A stretch of 64,000 bases of DNA from CALOAD01 sp942491415 (GCA_942491415.1 CALOAD010000008.1:62001-126000); one strand, 5' to 3'. Shown: positions 26,707 to 36,280, counted from the stretch's first letter. Made by a program: numbers and translations. Notes: generated by a model not told the origin, from the sequence alone.

Positions 26707-27250
26707 ATTCAATTTCGTTCAAAATTCTATTAACAGAACTTGTGAGAATAATATCAGGTTCCAGAAAACAAAATTGTTTTAAATATTCTTTTGCTTTTTT
26801 ATTTTCACCAAAGTCTTTATATATCAAACCACACAGAAGCCAAGAAGCAGAATTATTGGGATTTTCTTTTCTTATATTTTCTTGTTTTTCTAAAAAAGCA
26901 TTTATTTTACCGGATCTTTTAATTGCTTTAAGAATGTTCAAATAATAACTTATAAAATTAGGATTTATTTTTGCTGCATTTTCAAAAGAGTCAATAGCCC
27001 ACTCATATTCATCTATTTTCATATAAACAAGACCGAGATTATTATAAAAACTTGCCGTAACGCTACTATTAGGGTTTAAAAGTATCGCTGTTTTGAATTC
27101 TGTTATGGCTGCTTTATAATAACCGTTTCTAAAGTGCATTACTCCTTTTTCACTGTGTTCAACAGCATTTTGGGTAATATCAAAATTACTACTACCCTGA
27201 AAAAGAAGCAAAAAAGTTATTATTATTAAGGATTTAAAGGTTTTTTGCAT
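26705..27250 (-). CDS. Exported TPR protein
   Basis: 181 residues. An N-terminal signal-like segment (KSLIIITFLLLFQGSS) is followed by at least three tetratricopeptide repeats: HFRNGYYKAAITEFKTAI, YNNLGLVYMKIDEYEWAI, and CGLIYKDFGENKKAKEYL. TPRs mediate protein-protein contacts; no enzymatic motif is present. It starts one base after the MBL-fold gene stops, with no clear RBS, so translational coupling is likely. Confidence 0.75.
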   Translation of the reverse strand: MQKTFKSLIIITFLLLFQGSSNFDITQNAVEHSEKGVMHFRNGYYKAAITEFKTAILLNPNSSVTASFYNNLGLVYMKIDEYEWAIDSFENAAKINPNFISYYLNILKAIKRSGKINAFLEKQENIRKENPNNSASWLLCGLIYKDFGENKKAKEYLKQFCFLEPDIILTSSVNRILNEIE

Positions 27251-27251
27251 A

Positions 27252-28196
27252 TTATAATAAATCTATTTCAAGACCTTCTTTTGCCACAAATAAACTTGGG
27301 AATTTGTTTTTTGCAGACTCTTCCATTTTTTTAACAAAATCATCGTTGTAGGTGGGGTCTATATGGAATAAAGCAAGTTTTTTTGCATTACAATGCTTTG
27401 CAATTTCGATAGCCATTTCAGGAGTACTATGACCGTAACCTTGTTTTGGTACAATCGGTGATAAGTAATCATCTTGAGTATATTGAGAATCATGAATCAA
27501 AAGATCCGTGTTTCTTGCAAAGGCTGACAGTTTTCTATCTACACCAACATAACTTTCTTTATCACTTGCATATACTAAAGACCTGTTTTTCCATTCTATT
27601 CGATAGGCATAAACACCATCTTTAGGATGCGCATAGCATTTTACACATTTTATAACTACAGTATCATCATCTAAATTCAAATCATCTTCGGTTCCTGTTT
27701 TTAGAATTTTAGGAGGTCGATTTTTTTCAAGTAAAATAACATCATTTTCGCTTACATCAAAAAAGTTCATATCAGCTGAAGTTTCATGCAGTTCCAAAGG
27801 AAAAAACGGTAAAAATAAGTGTTCAGAAAGGTGATCTTTTAAGGAGATGCCTTTAGTTGTCGGTCCAAATAAATTTACGTTCGTTGTTTTTAAAAAAGCA
27901 GGTTTAAAAAACGGTAAACCTTGAATATGGTCTAAATGAGTATGGCTTAAGAGTAAATTGGCATTTATAGGATTTCTTGTTTCGTCACTTATACCACTGG
28001 CAAGGTAAGATTTCATAAGATCATTACCAAGGTCAATTATTCCGGTTCCTGAATCGATTATTATTAAATGTCCGTTTACATTCACTTCTATACAAGAGGT
28101 GTTGCCTCCGTATTCTAAAGTATTTTGAGAAGGAGTAGGATGACTACCTCTTATTCCTCGAAATTTTATATTAAATGATTTATCTTTTTTCGACAT
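27252..28196 (-). CDS. MBL-fold metallohydrolase (class II PDE-like / PhnP-like)
   Basis: 314 residues. FRGIRGSHPTPS and YGGNTSC at the N-terminus, IIDSGTGI, the zinc motif HTHLDH, then YASDKES, LLIHDSQYT, GHSTPEMA and LFHIDP. This order is typical of the COG1235-type branch, which includes phosphodiesterases acting on cyclic phosphates. It is cytoplasmic and its substrate is not predictable. First gene of a two-gene minus-strand operon with the TPR protein. Confidence 0.8.
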   Translation of the reverse strand: MSKKDKSFNIKFRGIRGSHPTPSQNTLEYGGNTSCIEVNVNGHLIIIDSGTGIIDLGNDLMKSYLASGISDETRNPINANLLLSHTHLDHIQGLPFFKPAFLKTTNVNLFGPTTKGISLKDHLSEHLFLPFFPLELHETSADMNFFDVSENDVILLEKNRPPKILKTGTEDDLNLDDDTVVIKCVKCYAHPKDGVYAYRIEWKNRSLVYASDKESYVGVDRKLSAFARNTDLLIHDSQYTQDDYLSPIVPKQGYGHSTPEMAIEIAKHCNAKKLALFHIDPTYNDDFVKKMEESAKNKFPSLFVAKEGLEIDLL

Positions 28197-28271
28197 AATA
28201 TTTTTATCTCTTTATTTTTTACATTGATATATATTTTAGATCATAAGAAATAAATCGCCAAGTAAAATTTT

Positions 28272-28297
28272 AAAAAGCTGTCTTATGACAGCTTTTC
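28272..28297 (-). terminator. Terminator of the 56-residue ORF
   Basis: AAGCTGTC/GACAGCTT stem with a 4-base loop. On the minus strand it is followed by TTTTTAAAATTTT. It lies 2 bases beyond the small ORF stop. Confidence 0.75.
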
Positions 28298-28298
28298 G

Positions 28299-28469
28299 TT
28301 AATTCAAATTCTCTTGAAAAGATTTAATAGATTGTTCTTCTAGAGTTTTATGTTCTTTAAATTTTCTTATTGTATCCAACACTAATTGTGAATCATTTTC
28401 GTTCAATAATTTTTCCAGTGAATTCATAGATGTTTCTAAATCACCTGAAATAGTAGTAAAAATACTCAA
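28299..28469 (-). CDS. Small hypothetical helical protein (56 aa)
   Basis: TTG start at 28469 preceded by GGGGAATAAGG. The product starts MSIFTTISGDLETSMNSLEK and ends in charged heptad-like sequence (KFKEHKTLEEQSIKSFQENLN). It is amphipathic with no Cys and no signal, and is followed directly by a good terminator, which supports a real gene. No family recognised. Confidence 0.5.
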   Translation of the reverse strand: MSIFTTISGDLETSMNSLEKLLNENDSQLVLDTIRKFKEHKTLEEQSIKSFQENLN

Positions 28470-28722
28470 ACCTTATTCCCCTATAAACTTTTAATCAATT
28501 TTAGTTTATAAAATATTTCTTTTAATATCATCCTCTATTTTTAGTAAATGTAAAACCTTACAAATAAAAATAAAATCAATCTAAAGTCTTTTGCTGTGTG
28601 ATAATTTTAATTAATGACTCTTTTAGAAAATTTAAAAGTATGTATACAAATACAGAATATTATAGAAATATTGGCATGTTTTTTCTATGATATTAAAAAG
28701 GCATCTTATATGGAGAAATACT

Positions 28723-30078
28723 TTGGGTAAGTCAAAATCAAAATCAAAATCAAAATTAACTTTTTATATTTTCCTGGCTCTTATATTAGGTATAATCGCC
28801 GGTTGTATTATAAATAACGTGGATCCTAATCACGCAAACATTTTAAAACCAATAGCTGATGGATTTTTAAGAATGATCAAAATGATCATAGCTCCACTGT
28901 TATTTGCAACACTAGTCGTAGGCATAGCAGGACATGGTGATGCCAAAGGTCTTGGTAAGCTTGGCTTAAAAACTATTGTTTATTTTGAAATAGTAACTAC
29001 AATAGCTCTTGCAATAGGTCTATTTGCGGGTAATTTACTGCAACCCGGTTGTGGTATTGACATTCAGGCTACTACCGAGCAGCTGACTCAGTTAGAGACT
29101 ATGAAGAATGTTCAACACGGTGGAATACTTGCCGGTTTAATTGAACATATGATTCCTACCAGTATCGTCAAAGCAATGGCGGAAGGAGAAATCCTTCAAT
29201 TGGTTTTCTTTGCCGTGTTTTTTGCTATAGCGCTGGGGAAAATTGGGAAAAAAGGTGAGCCTATATTAAACTTTTTAAGGTCCCTTGCTGATATAATGTT
29301 TAAATTTACGGAATATGTTATGAACTTTGCACCTTTGGGTGTTTTTGCTGCTATAGCTCATACAATAGGTCATAATGGTCCATCTGTACTTATGGGCTAC
29401 GGAAAGCTGATTTTAACTTTATATGGATCTTTAATAATATTTGTAGTTTTTGTGCTTTTAGTCGCTTGCATGATTGTGAAAATTCCATTTATGGCATTGC
29501 TTAATGCAATTAAAGAACCTGCTACAATTGCTTTTTCAACAGCGAGTAGTGAGGCTGCTTTGCCAAAAGCTATGGAAATAATGGAAAACTTTGGTGTTCC
29601 AAAAAATATTGTTGGATTTGTGATGCCGACAGGGTATACCTTTAATCTTGACGGTAGCACTTTATACTTGTCCTTAGCGGCTCTTTTTGTAACTCAAATG
29701 GCGGGTATCGAATTGGGACTAAGTCAACAAATAATGATAATGTTAGCTTTAATGCTCACAAGTAAAGGTATTGCTGCAATACCAAGAGTTTCTTTGGTAG
29801 TTTTGACTGCGACTTTGGCAAGTTTCAACCTGCCTGTTGCAGGCATTGCAGTGTTATTGGGTATTGATCAAATCCTTGATATGGGAAGAACAACGGTTAA
29901 TCTCATTGGTAATTGCGTTGCGACTACAGTGGTGGCTCGATGGGAAAATGTTTTTGACTATGAAAAAATGCAAAGGTTTATTTCAGAATCAGACGAAGAA
30001 ATTCCTGTTCTTGAAGCTGTTAGCGTTATAAAAGAATCTATACAAGAAACTGATAATGAAGCAGTATTAAAAAGTTAG
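28723..30078 (+). CDS. Dicarboxylate/amino acid:cation symporter (DAACS)
   Basis: Secondary transporter of the GltP/DctA/GltT family for glutamate, aspartate or C4-dicarboxylates with Na+ or H+. Seen: multiple TMs, the helical-hairpin serine motif ASSEAALPKAME, PTGYTFNLDGSTLY, and the C-terminal DQILDMGRTTVNLIGNCVA. TTG 28723 is preferred because GGAG lies 7 bases upstream; ATG 28687 would add 12 residues without an RBS. The N-terminus includes KSKSKSK, encoded by a (TCAAAA)4 microsatellite. It ends overlapping the convergent 30075 gene. Confidence 0.93.
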   Translation: MGKSKSKSKSKLTFYIFLALILGIIAGCIINNVDPNHANILKPIADGFLRMIKMIIAPLLFATLVVGIAGHGDAKGLGKLGLKTIVYFEIVTTIALAIGLFAGNLLQPGCGIDIQATTEQLTQLETMKNVQHGGILAGLIEHMIPTSIVKAMAEGEILQLVFFAVFFAIALGKIGKKGEPILNFLRSLADIMFKFTEYVMNFAPLGVFAAIAHTIGHNGPSVLMGYGKLILTLYGSLIIFVVFVLLVACMIVKIPFMALLNAIKEPATIAFSTASSEAALPKAMEIMENFGVPKNIVGFVMPTGYTFNLDGSTLYLSLAALFVTQMAGIELGLSQQIMIMLALMLTSKGIAAIPRVSLVVLTATLASFNLPVAGIAVLLGIDQILDMGRTTVNLIGNCVATTVVARWENVFDYEKMQRFISESDEEIPVLEAVSVIKESIQETDNEAVLKS

Positions 30079-31121
30079 GATAAACTTTCCAGTACTGTCC
30101 AACTTGGCGCCTTTGATTTTAAATAATCTTCGCAATATTTGATTGGGTAAATCATCCTGTCGAAACGAGAAGCAGGAAATGCGATCGGGTTTGTTTCAAG
30201 CAAAATCCAATTACTTATTTGATCTGCCATTTTGAGCATTTTCTCATTTGCGGCAACTTCAACTCTTATAATTCCAAAATCACGTTTCCCTTTTGAGTCA
30301 GAGGTATGTAATCTTAAATACCAACTAAGGACATTTTCTTCTTTTCCGTTTTTATTCACAGGTCTGAAAATACTTGTTCTCTCGCCTTTTTTTAGCTCAT
30401 ATATTTTATATTGTTCATTTGGCGAAAAATACTGAACGTGATGCGATTTTATTACACCAACAATATTATTAGCATTGATTAGATCGTTATTTTTGTTTTC
30501 AAGCCTACCGTCCAAAAACAACCAACCGTCTTCGAAAGATTTTTCTACCCATAATTTTGCGAGACCTCGCTCCAGTCTTCCTCTGGTTTCTTGAATATCA
30601 CTTCTTGCAATATTCTCAAGATCAAGAGGATAAAGCGGATATTCGCCTGTTTTTTTATCTTTTTCTCCTATATTTTTGGGCTTAAAATCAAAATCCTTAA
30701 AATCTTTATAATCCATATAAAATTCAGGTGATGATTCTTGAACTTTTATAGGTGCATATAAATTTTCAACAAAATCTTCAATACCAACCGAATGCATTTT
30801 TTTCTCGGTTCGTTTCATGATTACAGCAGATACATAACCATAGGTCACTGGAAGATAATTGTAGTTGAATAAAATTCTTTTTCGTTCTATTCCATCTAAA
30901 AAATAACTAAAGCGTGAGATTTCTTCTGTAAGGGGTACCTTTTTTGTTTCTAAAAATTGTGAATTCCCTTCCACAATATTAGCTTTTAAATATTTTAAAT
31001 CTTGATCCTTGTAATTTTGCTGAAAATACTCATTTTCAGTTTCGGATTTTATTATTTGAATATTTTTGCCTTTTTGCTTTAAGTTTTTTGCTAACTTTAT
31101 TGAATTTTTAAAAACGAGCAT
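30075..31121 (-). CDS. NurA-domain-like hypothetical protein
   Basis: 348 residues, no TM or signal. Acidic motifs FLDGIERKR and GWLFLDGRL, then VGVIKSHHVQYF, WYLRLH and GIIRVEVA, in an order reminiscent of the NurA 5'-3' nuclease fold (two Asp-Gly motifs and a C-terminal segment near IAFPASRFDRMIYP). The match is by pattern only. NurA normally pairs with a HerA ATPase, which is not seen nearby. RBS CGGAGAA precedes ATG. If not NurA, it is an uncharacterised conserved protein. Confidence 0.5.
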   Translation of the reverse strand: MLVFKNSIKLAKNLKQKGKNIQIIKSETENEYFQQNYKDQDLKYLKANIVEGNSQFLETKKVPLTEEISRFSYFLDGIERKRILFNYNYLPVTYGYVSAVIMKRTEKKMHSVGIEDFVENLYAPIKVQESSPEFYMDYKDFKDFDFKPKNIGEKDKKTGEYPLYPLDLENIARSDIQETRGRLERGLAKLWVEKSFEDGWLFLDGRLENKNNDLINANNIVGVIKSHHVQYFSPNEQYKIYELKKGERTSIFRPVNKNGKEENVLSWYLRLHTSDSKGKRDFGIIRVEVAANEKMLKMADQISNWILLETNPIAFPASRFDRMIYPIKYCEDYLKSKAPSWTVLESLS

Positions 31122-31149
31122 TTAAATTCTCCGTTTAAAAGATTTTTTT

Positions 31150-31226
31150 ACAAAAAATAAAGCCGTCCTTTTTAGGGCGGCTACTAGACTTGGGGAGGAG
31201 GTTGGGGTATGACCTTTCGGTCTTAC
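31150..31226 (-). ncRNA. Candidate sRNA A: hairpin, C-rich linker, terminator
   Basis: Read on the minus strand: hairpin GACC-GAAA-GGTC (31211-31222), then unpaired CCCCAACCTCCTCCCCAAG (31207-31189), then terminator stem AGCCGCCC/GGACGGCT (31182-31161) and TTTATTTTTT. The CCUCC core is complementary to Shine-Dalgarno sequences. The same design recurs at 42885-42975. The promoter is not identified. The layout resembles cyanobacterial Yfr1 (two stem-loops around a CU-rich single strand). Confidence 0.5.
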
Positions 31227-31630
31227 ATATAAGTTATCGGTCATTTTAAAAATTACTTTAGACTTTTTTGCGACTTCTTTACAAATCTACATCATTTAAT
31301 GTAGAAGCTAATAATTTTTTTCCAGAATTCAAGCCTTTCTGCTTTTTAAAAGATTTGATATATAAGAATTTAAACTCATTTGCTAAACAAGAGGGAAACT
31401 ATGGTTATTTGTAGACTTCACCTTTTTGTTATCTACCAAAATGGATAATCGGGCTAGTTTGTTTCACTAGTAAAGCAGGGTAAGTTTAAAAAATTTTTTG
31501 GGTACTCAAAAAACAACAAGACTATACAGGCAGGTGATATGAATATTTTTCTTAAATCCTATAATTTTCATATCAACTAAAGAAAAAAAGGTTGAAAAGC
31601 TTTGTATAAAGCACCGTAGTTAAATCTATA
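31227..31630. other. Long intergenic region without recognised genes
   Basis: No convincing ORF. A small hairpin CTACAT/ATGTAG lies near 31287-31304, and short G-rich or TA-rich stretches occur around 31440-31500. No riboswitch family could be recognised by eye. It could hold the promoter and 5' part of sRNA A (minus) or the leader of the small ORF at 31651 (plus). Confidence 0.4.
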
Positions 31631-31650
31631 CATGATCTTGAGGAATGGAA

Positions 31651-31761
31651 ATGAAAACAATTTATTCAACAGCAAAAGAACACCTACATTTATTAATGCC
31701 TATAACATCTTTAACTATAATACATTCAGCATTAATGTTTTATTTGATTCAAGTATTTTAA
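31651..31761 (+). CDS. Small membrane peptide (36 aa)
   Basis: ATG with GAGG (31640-31643) at ideal spacing. The product starts MKTIYSTAKEHLHLLMPITS and ends LTIIHSALMFYLIQVF, giving one predicted membrane helix. The stop codon runs into a strong terminator. Size, RBS and terminator argue for a real small membrane protein. No family recognised. Confidence 0.5.
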   Translation: MKTIYSTAKEHLHLLMPITSLTIIHSALMFYLIQVF

Positions 31762-31766
31762 AAAAA

Positions 31767-31799
31767 AACTCCCTCCAAATTTGTTTGAGAGGGAGTTTT
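31767..31799. terminator. Bidirectional terminator
   Basis: AACTCCCTC/GAGGGAGTT stem with A-run before and T-run after. It serves the 36-residue ORF (+) and prmC (-), whose stop lies at its edge. Confidence 0.85.
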
Positions 31800-32657
31800 T
31801 TATAATCTTGCAATTATAATTCTGTCTATGTCGTTAAAATCTTTAACTATTTCGATATCTTTGAATCCTTCTTTTTCAAAAAAGTCTTTAACTATTTGAG
31901 ATTGATTAATTCCCAATTCAAAAGCTATGTAACCACCAGTATTTAGATATTTTTTTGATTGAAGAATTATTTCTTTATAAAATTCAACCCCTTCATTATC
32001 CTCAGTAAAAAGAGCTAAATGAGGCTCGTGTTCTAAAACTTCTTTTTGAAGGTCTTTTTTTTGTTTTGGACTTATATAAGGCGGATTTGAGACAATTAGG
32101 TCAAATTTATTATTCACATTTTCAAAAATATCCGATTTTAAAAAAGTTATTTTATCTACTATCTCATGTTTTTGAGCATTTTTTTCTGCAATCTTCAAGG
32201 CTTCTTGTGATATATCAACTCCAAGTACTTGGGCTTTTTCAATATTTTTAGCTAATACAATGTCTATACATCCAGAACCTACACCTATATCAAGAATTGA
32301 GACTGTTTCTTTTATTTTTAGTATGTTTTTTGCAAGTTTTTCAATTTCTGATACCAGTAGTTCTGTTTCAGGTCTTGGAATCAAAACATTTTTATCTACA
32401 AAAAATTCTAATCCCATAAAAAAGGCTTTATTCATAAGATATTGAATAGGAGTACCCGTTGATACTCTTTCATTTACAAGATTTTCAAGTCTTTTGAGTT
32501 TAGGTAATTCCAAACTTAAATTAGGGTTTAGTAAATAATCTTTTTTGCTAAATTCGGTTACAAATTCAAACAGCAACCAAAATTCTTGTATAGCTTCATT
32601 TTTTTCTATACCAGAGTCGATAAGTTTTTGTATTAAATTATTTTTAAGCTTATTCAT
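31800..32657 (-). CDS. prmC: Peptide chain release factor N5-glutamine methyltransferase
   Basis: Methylates the Gln of the GGQ motif of RF1/RF2 using SAM. The N-terminal helical substrate-binding region is followed by GTPIQYLMNKAFFMGLEF, IPRPETELLV, the SAM motif DIGVGSGCIDIVLAK and the catalytic NPPYI. 285 residues is typical. It starts 10 bases after clpP ends with no separate RBS, so the two are coupled. Confidence 0.95.
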   Translation of the reverse strand: MNKLKNNLIQKLIDSGIEKNEAIQEFWLLFEFVTEFSKKDYLLNPNLSLELPKLKRLENLVNERVSTGTPIQYLMNKAFFMGLEFFVDKNVLIPRPETELLVSEIEKLAKNILKIKETVSILDIGVGSGCIDIVLAKNIEKAQVLGVDISQEALKIAEKNAQKHEIVDKITFLKSDIFENVNNKFDLIVSNPPYISPKQKKDLQKEVLEHEPHLALFTEDNEGVEFYKEIILQSKKYLNTGGYIAFELGINQSQIVKDFFEKEGFKDIEIVKDFNDIDRIIIARL

Positions 32658-32666
32658 TAAAGTTTT

Positions 32667-33287
32667 TTAGTCGACAGATTTTGGAGGCTCCAATTTGGTA
32701 ACTACTTTATCTATAAGTCCATAATCAGCAGCCTGTTGAGCGCTCATAAAGTAATCTCTTTCTGTATCTTCTTTAACTTTTTCGATAGATTGACCTGTAT
32801 TTTTAGATAAAATACCGTTGAGCATATCTTTCATTCTAATGATTTCTTTTGCTTCAATTTCAATATCTGTAGCCTGACCTCTTGCTCCGCCTAACGGCTG
32901 ATGGATCATTATTCTTGAATTAGTAAGAGCCATTCTTTTGCCCTGAGTTCCTGCTGAAAGCAAAAAAGCACCCATACTGGCAGCTTGTCCGACACAAATT
33001 GTGCTTACATCAGATCGAATATGGTTCATTGTGTCATAAATCGCCATGCCGGAAGTAATAACGCCACCTGGACTATTTATATAAAGCATGATATCTTTTT
33101 CAGGGTTTTCAGAGTCTAAAAGCAATAACTGCGCTACGATTGAATTTGCAACATCATCATCAATTTCTGTACCTAAGAAAATAATTCTTTCTCTTAATAA
33201 TCTTGAGAAAATATCAAAAGACTTTTCGCCTCTGCTGGACGCTTCTATAACGGTAGGAACATAGTTTAGTATTTTATTATAATCCAT
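32667..33287 (-). CDS. clpP: ATP-dependent Clp protease proteolytic subunit
   Basis: Serine peptidase of the Clp barrel. The catalytic triad is visible as Ser104 (GQAASMGAFLL), His129 (MIHQPLGG) and Asp178 (TERDYFMS). IYDTMNHIRSDV and YINSPGG are also present. ATG 33287 has AGAGGTG 6 bases upstream; GTG 33296 would add three residues. Its ClpX/ClpA partner is outside the window. In operon with prmC downstream. Confidence 0.97.
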   Translation of the reverse strand: MDYNKILNYVPTVIEASSRGEKSFDIFSRLLRERIIFLGTEIDDDVANSIVAQLLLLDSENPEKDIMLYINSPGGVITSGMAIYDTMNHIRSDVSTICVGQAASMGAFLLSAGTQGKRMALTNSRIMIHQPLGGARGQATDIEIEAKEIIRMKDMLNGILSKNTGQSIEKVKEDTERDYFMSAQQAADYGLIDKVVTKLEPPKSVD

Positions 33288-33351
33288 TAGATTCACCTCT
33301 TTAAAATTATGCTTATTCTTATTATATAAAAGTCATATTAATTTGCAAAGA

Positions 33352-34639
33352 TTAAATTATAATCCCTTTAAGATTTTCTGCTAAAATTTCTTCAATTTTA
33401 ACTTTTACTATTGTGTTTTTGAGTTTATCTTCCCCATCTACAAGCACTTGTTGGTAGTTTTTTGATATTCCTTTTAAGAAACCTGTTTGTTTATCTCGTG
33501 ATTGCTCTATAAGTACAGATAAAATCGATCCTGTTATTTGTTTTTTAAAATCAGTTTTTTTCTTTGAGACAAGTGCTTTTAGTTTTTTAGCTCTTTGTTG
33601 TTTTACATTGTCAACTAGCTGAGGGCTCATTCCGGCAGCTTTTGTACCTTCTCGCAATGAATAAGGAAATACATGTAAATAATTTAAAGGCAATTTTTTT
33701 ATATTTTCGAATGTTTCATTAAATTGCTCTTCGGTTTCAGTAGGGAACCCGACTATTATATCTCCGCCTATTGCAGCCTGTGGAAATTTTGTAACTATTT
33801 TTTCACAAAGCTCAAAAATTTGCTTAACGGTATATTTTCTATTCATTGCTTTTAATATTTCATCATTTACGCTTTGAAGTGAAATATGAAAATGATTGCA
33901 AAATTTATTTGAACTGCTCAAAAATTCTATAAGGTCGTCACTTAACTCTAAAGGGTTGAGAGAGCCTATCCTATATCTTTTTAAAGCATTTATTTTTTCG
34001 ATTTCTATCAAAAGATCGATAAGCGATTTATGTTCTTCAAAATCAAGTCCCCATTGACCTAAGTGTATCCCTGTTAATACAATTTCTTTATATCCTTTTT
34101 GGACAAGATTATTAATTTCATCAATTATACCAAACGTTTTTCTACTTCTGCTTTTCCCTCTTGCGAAAGGAATAATGCAATAACTGCAACGATTATCGCA
34201 ACCGTCTTGAATCTTGATATTAGCCCTGGTCCTTCCTGAAGAACTGGTTGTAACAATGTCAACAAAGTCTTTTTGATTCATTATGTCAGATACAAAAACC
34301 TTTTCGGATTGCAAATCATTGATATAATCAATCAAATGTAATTTTTCAGTATTTCCTAATACTAAATCAACGTTTTTTATTTTTTTAGCGGAAATTTGAG
34401 CATAACAACCGGTTAAAACAATCTTTGCTTGAGGATTTGTATTTTTTGCCTTACGCAAAAGATACTTGGATTCTTTATCTGTTTTTTGAAGTAACGGTAC
34501 AGCTATTTATGATATACAAATCAGCCTTATCTTTGAATGAAACTTCTTCTAAGCCTATTTTAACAAGCTCTTGTCTTATTACTGAAGACTCGAGCTGATT
34601 TGTTTTACACCCTAATGTATGAATAGCAAATGTTTTCAT
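33352..34639 (-). pseudogene. mtaB: MtaB-type tRNA t6A37 methylthiotransferase (one frameshift)
   Basis: Radical SAM enzyme of the MiaB/MtaB family converting t6A37 to ms2t6A37. The N-terminal UPF0004 part starts at ATG 34639 (MKTFAIHTLGCKTNQLE, with INSCTVT) and terminates early. The remaining 368 codons (TGCYAQISAKKI, the cluster motif CDNRCSYC, GIHLGQWG, IGGDIIVGFPTE and a C-terminal TRAM-like end) are open in the other frame. The shift lies in a six-T run at 34482-34487; one T fewer restores ...VTSKTDKESKYLLRK. A single homopolymer indel could be real inactivation or a sequencing error. Confidence 0.88.
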
Positions 34640-34691
34640 ACTTCTATTTTGCAATAAAATTAAACATCGGTAAAGTGTAATTTAAAATTCA

Positions 34692-34726
34692 AAAACCTCT
34701 TTTTGAAAAAAAGGAGGTCTTTTCTT
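34692..34726 (-). terminator. Terminator downstream of the hcp pseudogene
   Basis: ACCTCTTTTT and AAAAAAAGGAGGT pair as an imperfect stem with T-rich sequence after it on the minus strand. Confidence 0.55.
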
Positions 34727-34743
34727 GTTACTCGAATTTATCC

Positions 34744-36262
34744 TTATATTGCTTTTAAATTTTCATCAGTGTTGAAATAGGCATAATTAAATTTTTTAAC
34801 GAGTACATTTACTGTCGGTGTTATAAATGCAGGAAGAGTGGGACTAAGCGAATTCTTTAATGCAAGATAAAGAATGTAAGTAATATACAAAAGTTTTTGT
34901 TATACCAAGATAAAATATTGATAAAGGTAGACTATTTACGTTGTATAAAAGCTTTTGAAAGAGCAACAGCGATTTGAACAGAGAATAGTTCGTTGCATTG
35001 ACAATATAAGTAGCCTTGGTTCATCTATATTGAATTAAGTTTGTTGACTACTTTCCTTGGGTTAAAATGACACAATCTTGAGGCACTTTTTGAGCTAATT
35101 AGATAATAATTTCGTCCTGATTTTGCTCATACATCACCTATTGAAAAAATGTTTTATTTTGCCGTTTTTATGTTAACTATTTATAGCCACATTTAAAACT
35201 GCATTTTGGGAAATCTAGTTATATATTTTGCTTCGTCATCTTCGGCAAAGCCTGACATTGCTTAGAGCTTAATAACGGAAGTAAAGTCCTGTTGGAGATA
35301 TGTTTTACCCAGACCAGGCAACGAGTCACTTGTGAAAATTCTTTTTATATTACCGGGATTTGAATACAATTTGTTGTATAGAATAGCTCCGGGAAATTGA
35401 GAAACTTTGATCTTGCCAGCTCCACATAATTGCAACTAAATGTATTTTTTAAGTTCGGGATATGCAAGACAAGGGAGCATTTCTCCGTGGGTATAGACAT
35501 TGATATTCTTACCTTCGGTTTGTTTTAATAATTTTTAAATTTTTAAATCATGACCGAGATAAGAATAGCTTTGCCTTTAATAGGTGTAACTCTACTTTTG
35601 TTGGTTCAGGATCCATAAGTGCCTGTGTTAGATCAAGTAATTCATTGCTTTTAAGTTCACTTACCGCTAAAAGTTCATCACAGTTGGGGATTCTTTTGTA
35701 AATGCCATAGCATCAGCAAAGAATTCATACACATTTTATTTTTTTCCCAGAATGAAAGCGTGATCAACGTAGGCAGACCCTTTAAACCATAAGTTAAAAG
35801 TTCTTGTAACCCCGTAATATCTTCACCTAATTTTTCGTTTCTTTTTGTTATTGAAATTTCTTTAGCTTGTTTTAATAGATCTTCTTTTGATTCAGCAGGC
35901 TCAAAAAGTGCTATATCTGAAGTTATTTCACAACTTAATCCTTCATTTTTAATAGCTGTTTCATAAAGATGTTTAGCTTTTTTCTTTAATCTTGTTATTT
36001 TTTTAATAATTGAAATTAGTCTTTCATCATCAAAATTAACGTTGGTTACTGTCGTAAATAAACCTTCAATAATTGCGTGATCAATTTCCGGATCTTTAAC
36101 ACCAAGCTCTCTAACTTTATGATAATAGACTCCGATTCCTTTTAAGATATATAAAATTAAATCCTGTAAATCTGATGTCGACGGTTGTTTTCCGCATACT
36201 CCAACAGATGTGCAACCTTTTCCTTGTGCCGTTTGTTCGCACTGATAACAAAACATTGTCAT
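34744..36262 (-). pseudogene. hcp: Hydroxylamine reductase / hybrid cluster protein, decayed
   Basis: Hcp reduces NO or hydroxylamine via a hybrid Fe-S-O cluster. The 5' part is sound: MTMFCYQCEQTAQGKGCTSVGVCGK with the N-terminal cluster cysteines, through GLQELLTYGLKGL. From about 35760 downwards the homology jumps frames repeatedly. Fragments readable in different frames include EPTKV, INVYTHGEMLPC, FPGAILYTTNCIQ, MSGFAEDDEAKYITR and SPTLPAFITPTVNVLV, ending NTDENLKAI and stop at 34744. The span (about 1.5 kb) nearly equals a full gene (~540 codons), so decay is by many small indels rather than one deletion. Confidence 0.88.
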
Positions 36263-36280
36263 TTTAAATCCTCCTTCTTT

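Noticed and set aside
31401..31445. 14-codon ORF after GAGGGAAACT
   Set aside because: Too short, no conserved feature, and followed by no terminator; not supported as a gene.
31390..31560. Possible riboswitch in the gap before the 36-residue ORF
   Set aside because: G-rich stretches suggested one, but no core of a known class (preQ1, c-di-GMP, c-di-AMP, glycine, TPP, cobalamin) could be matched.
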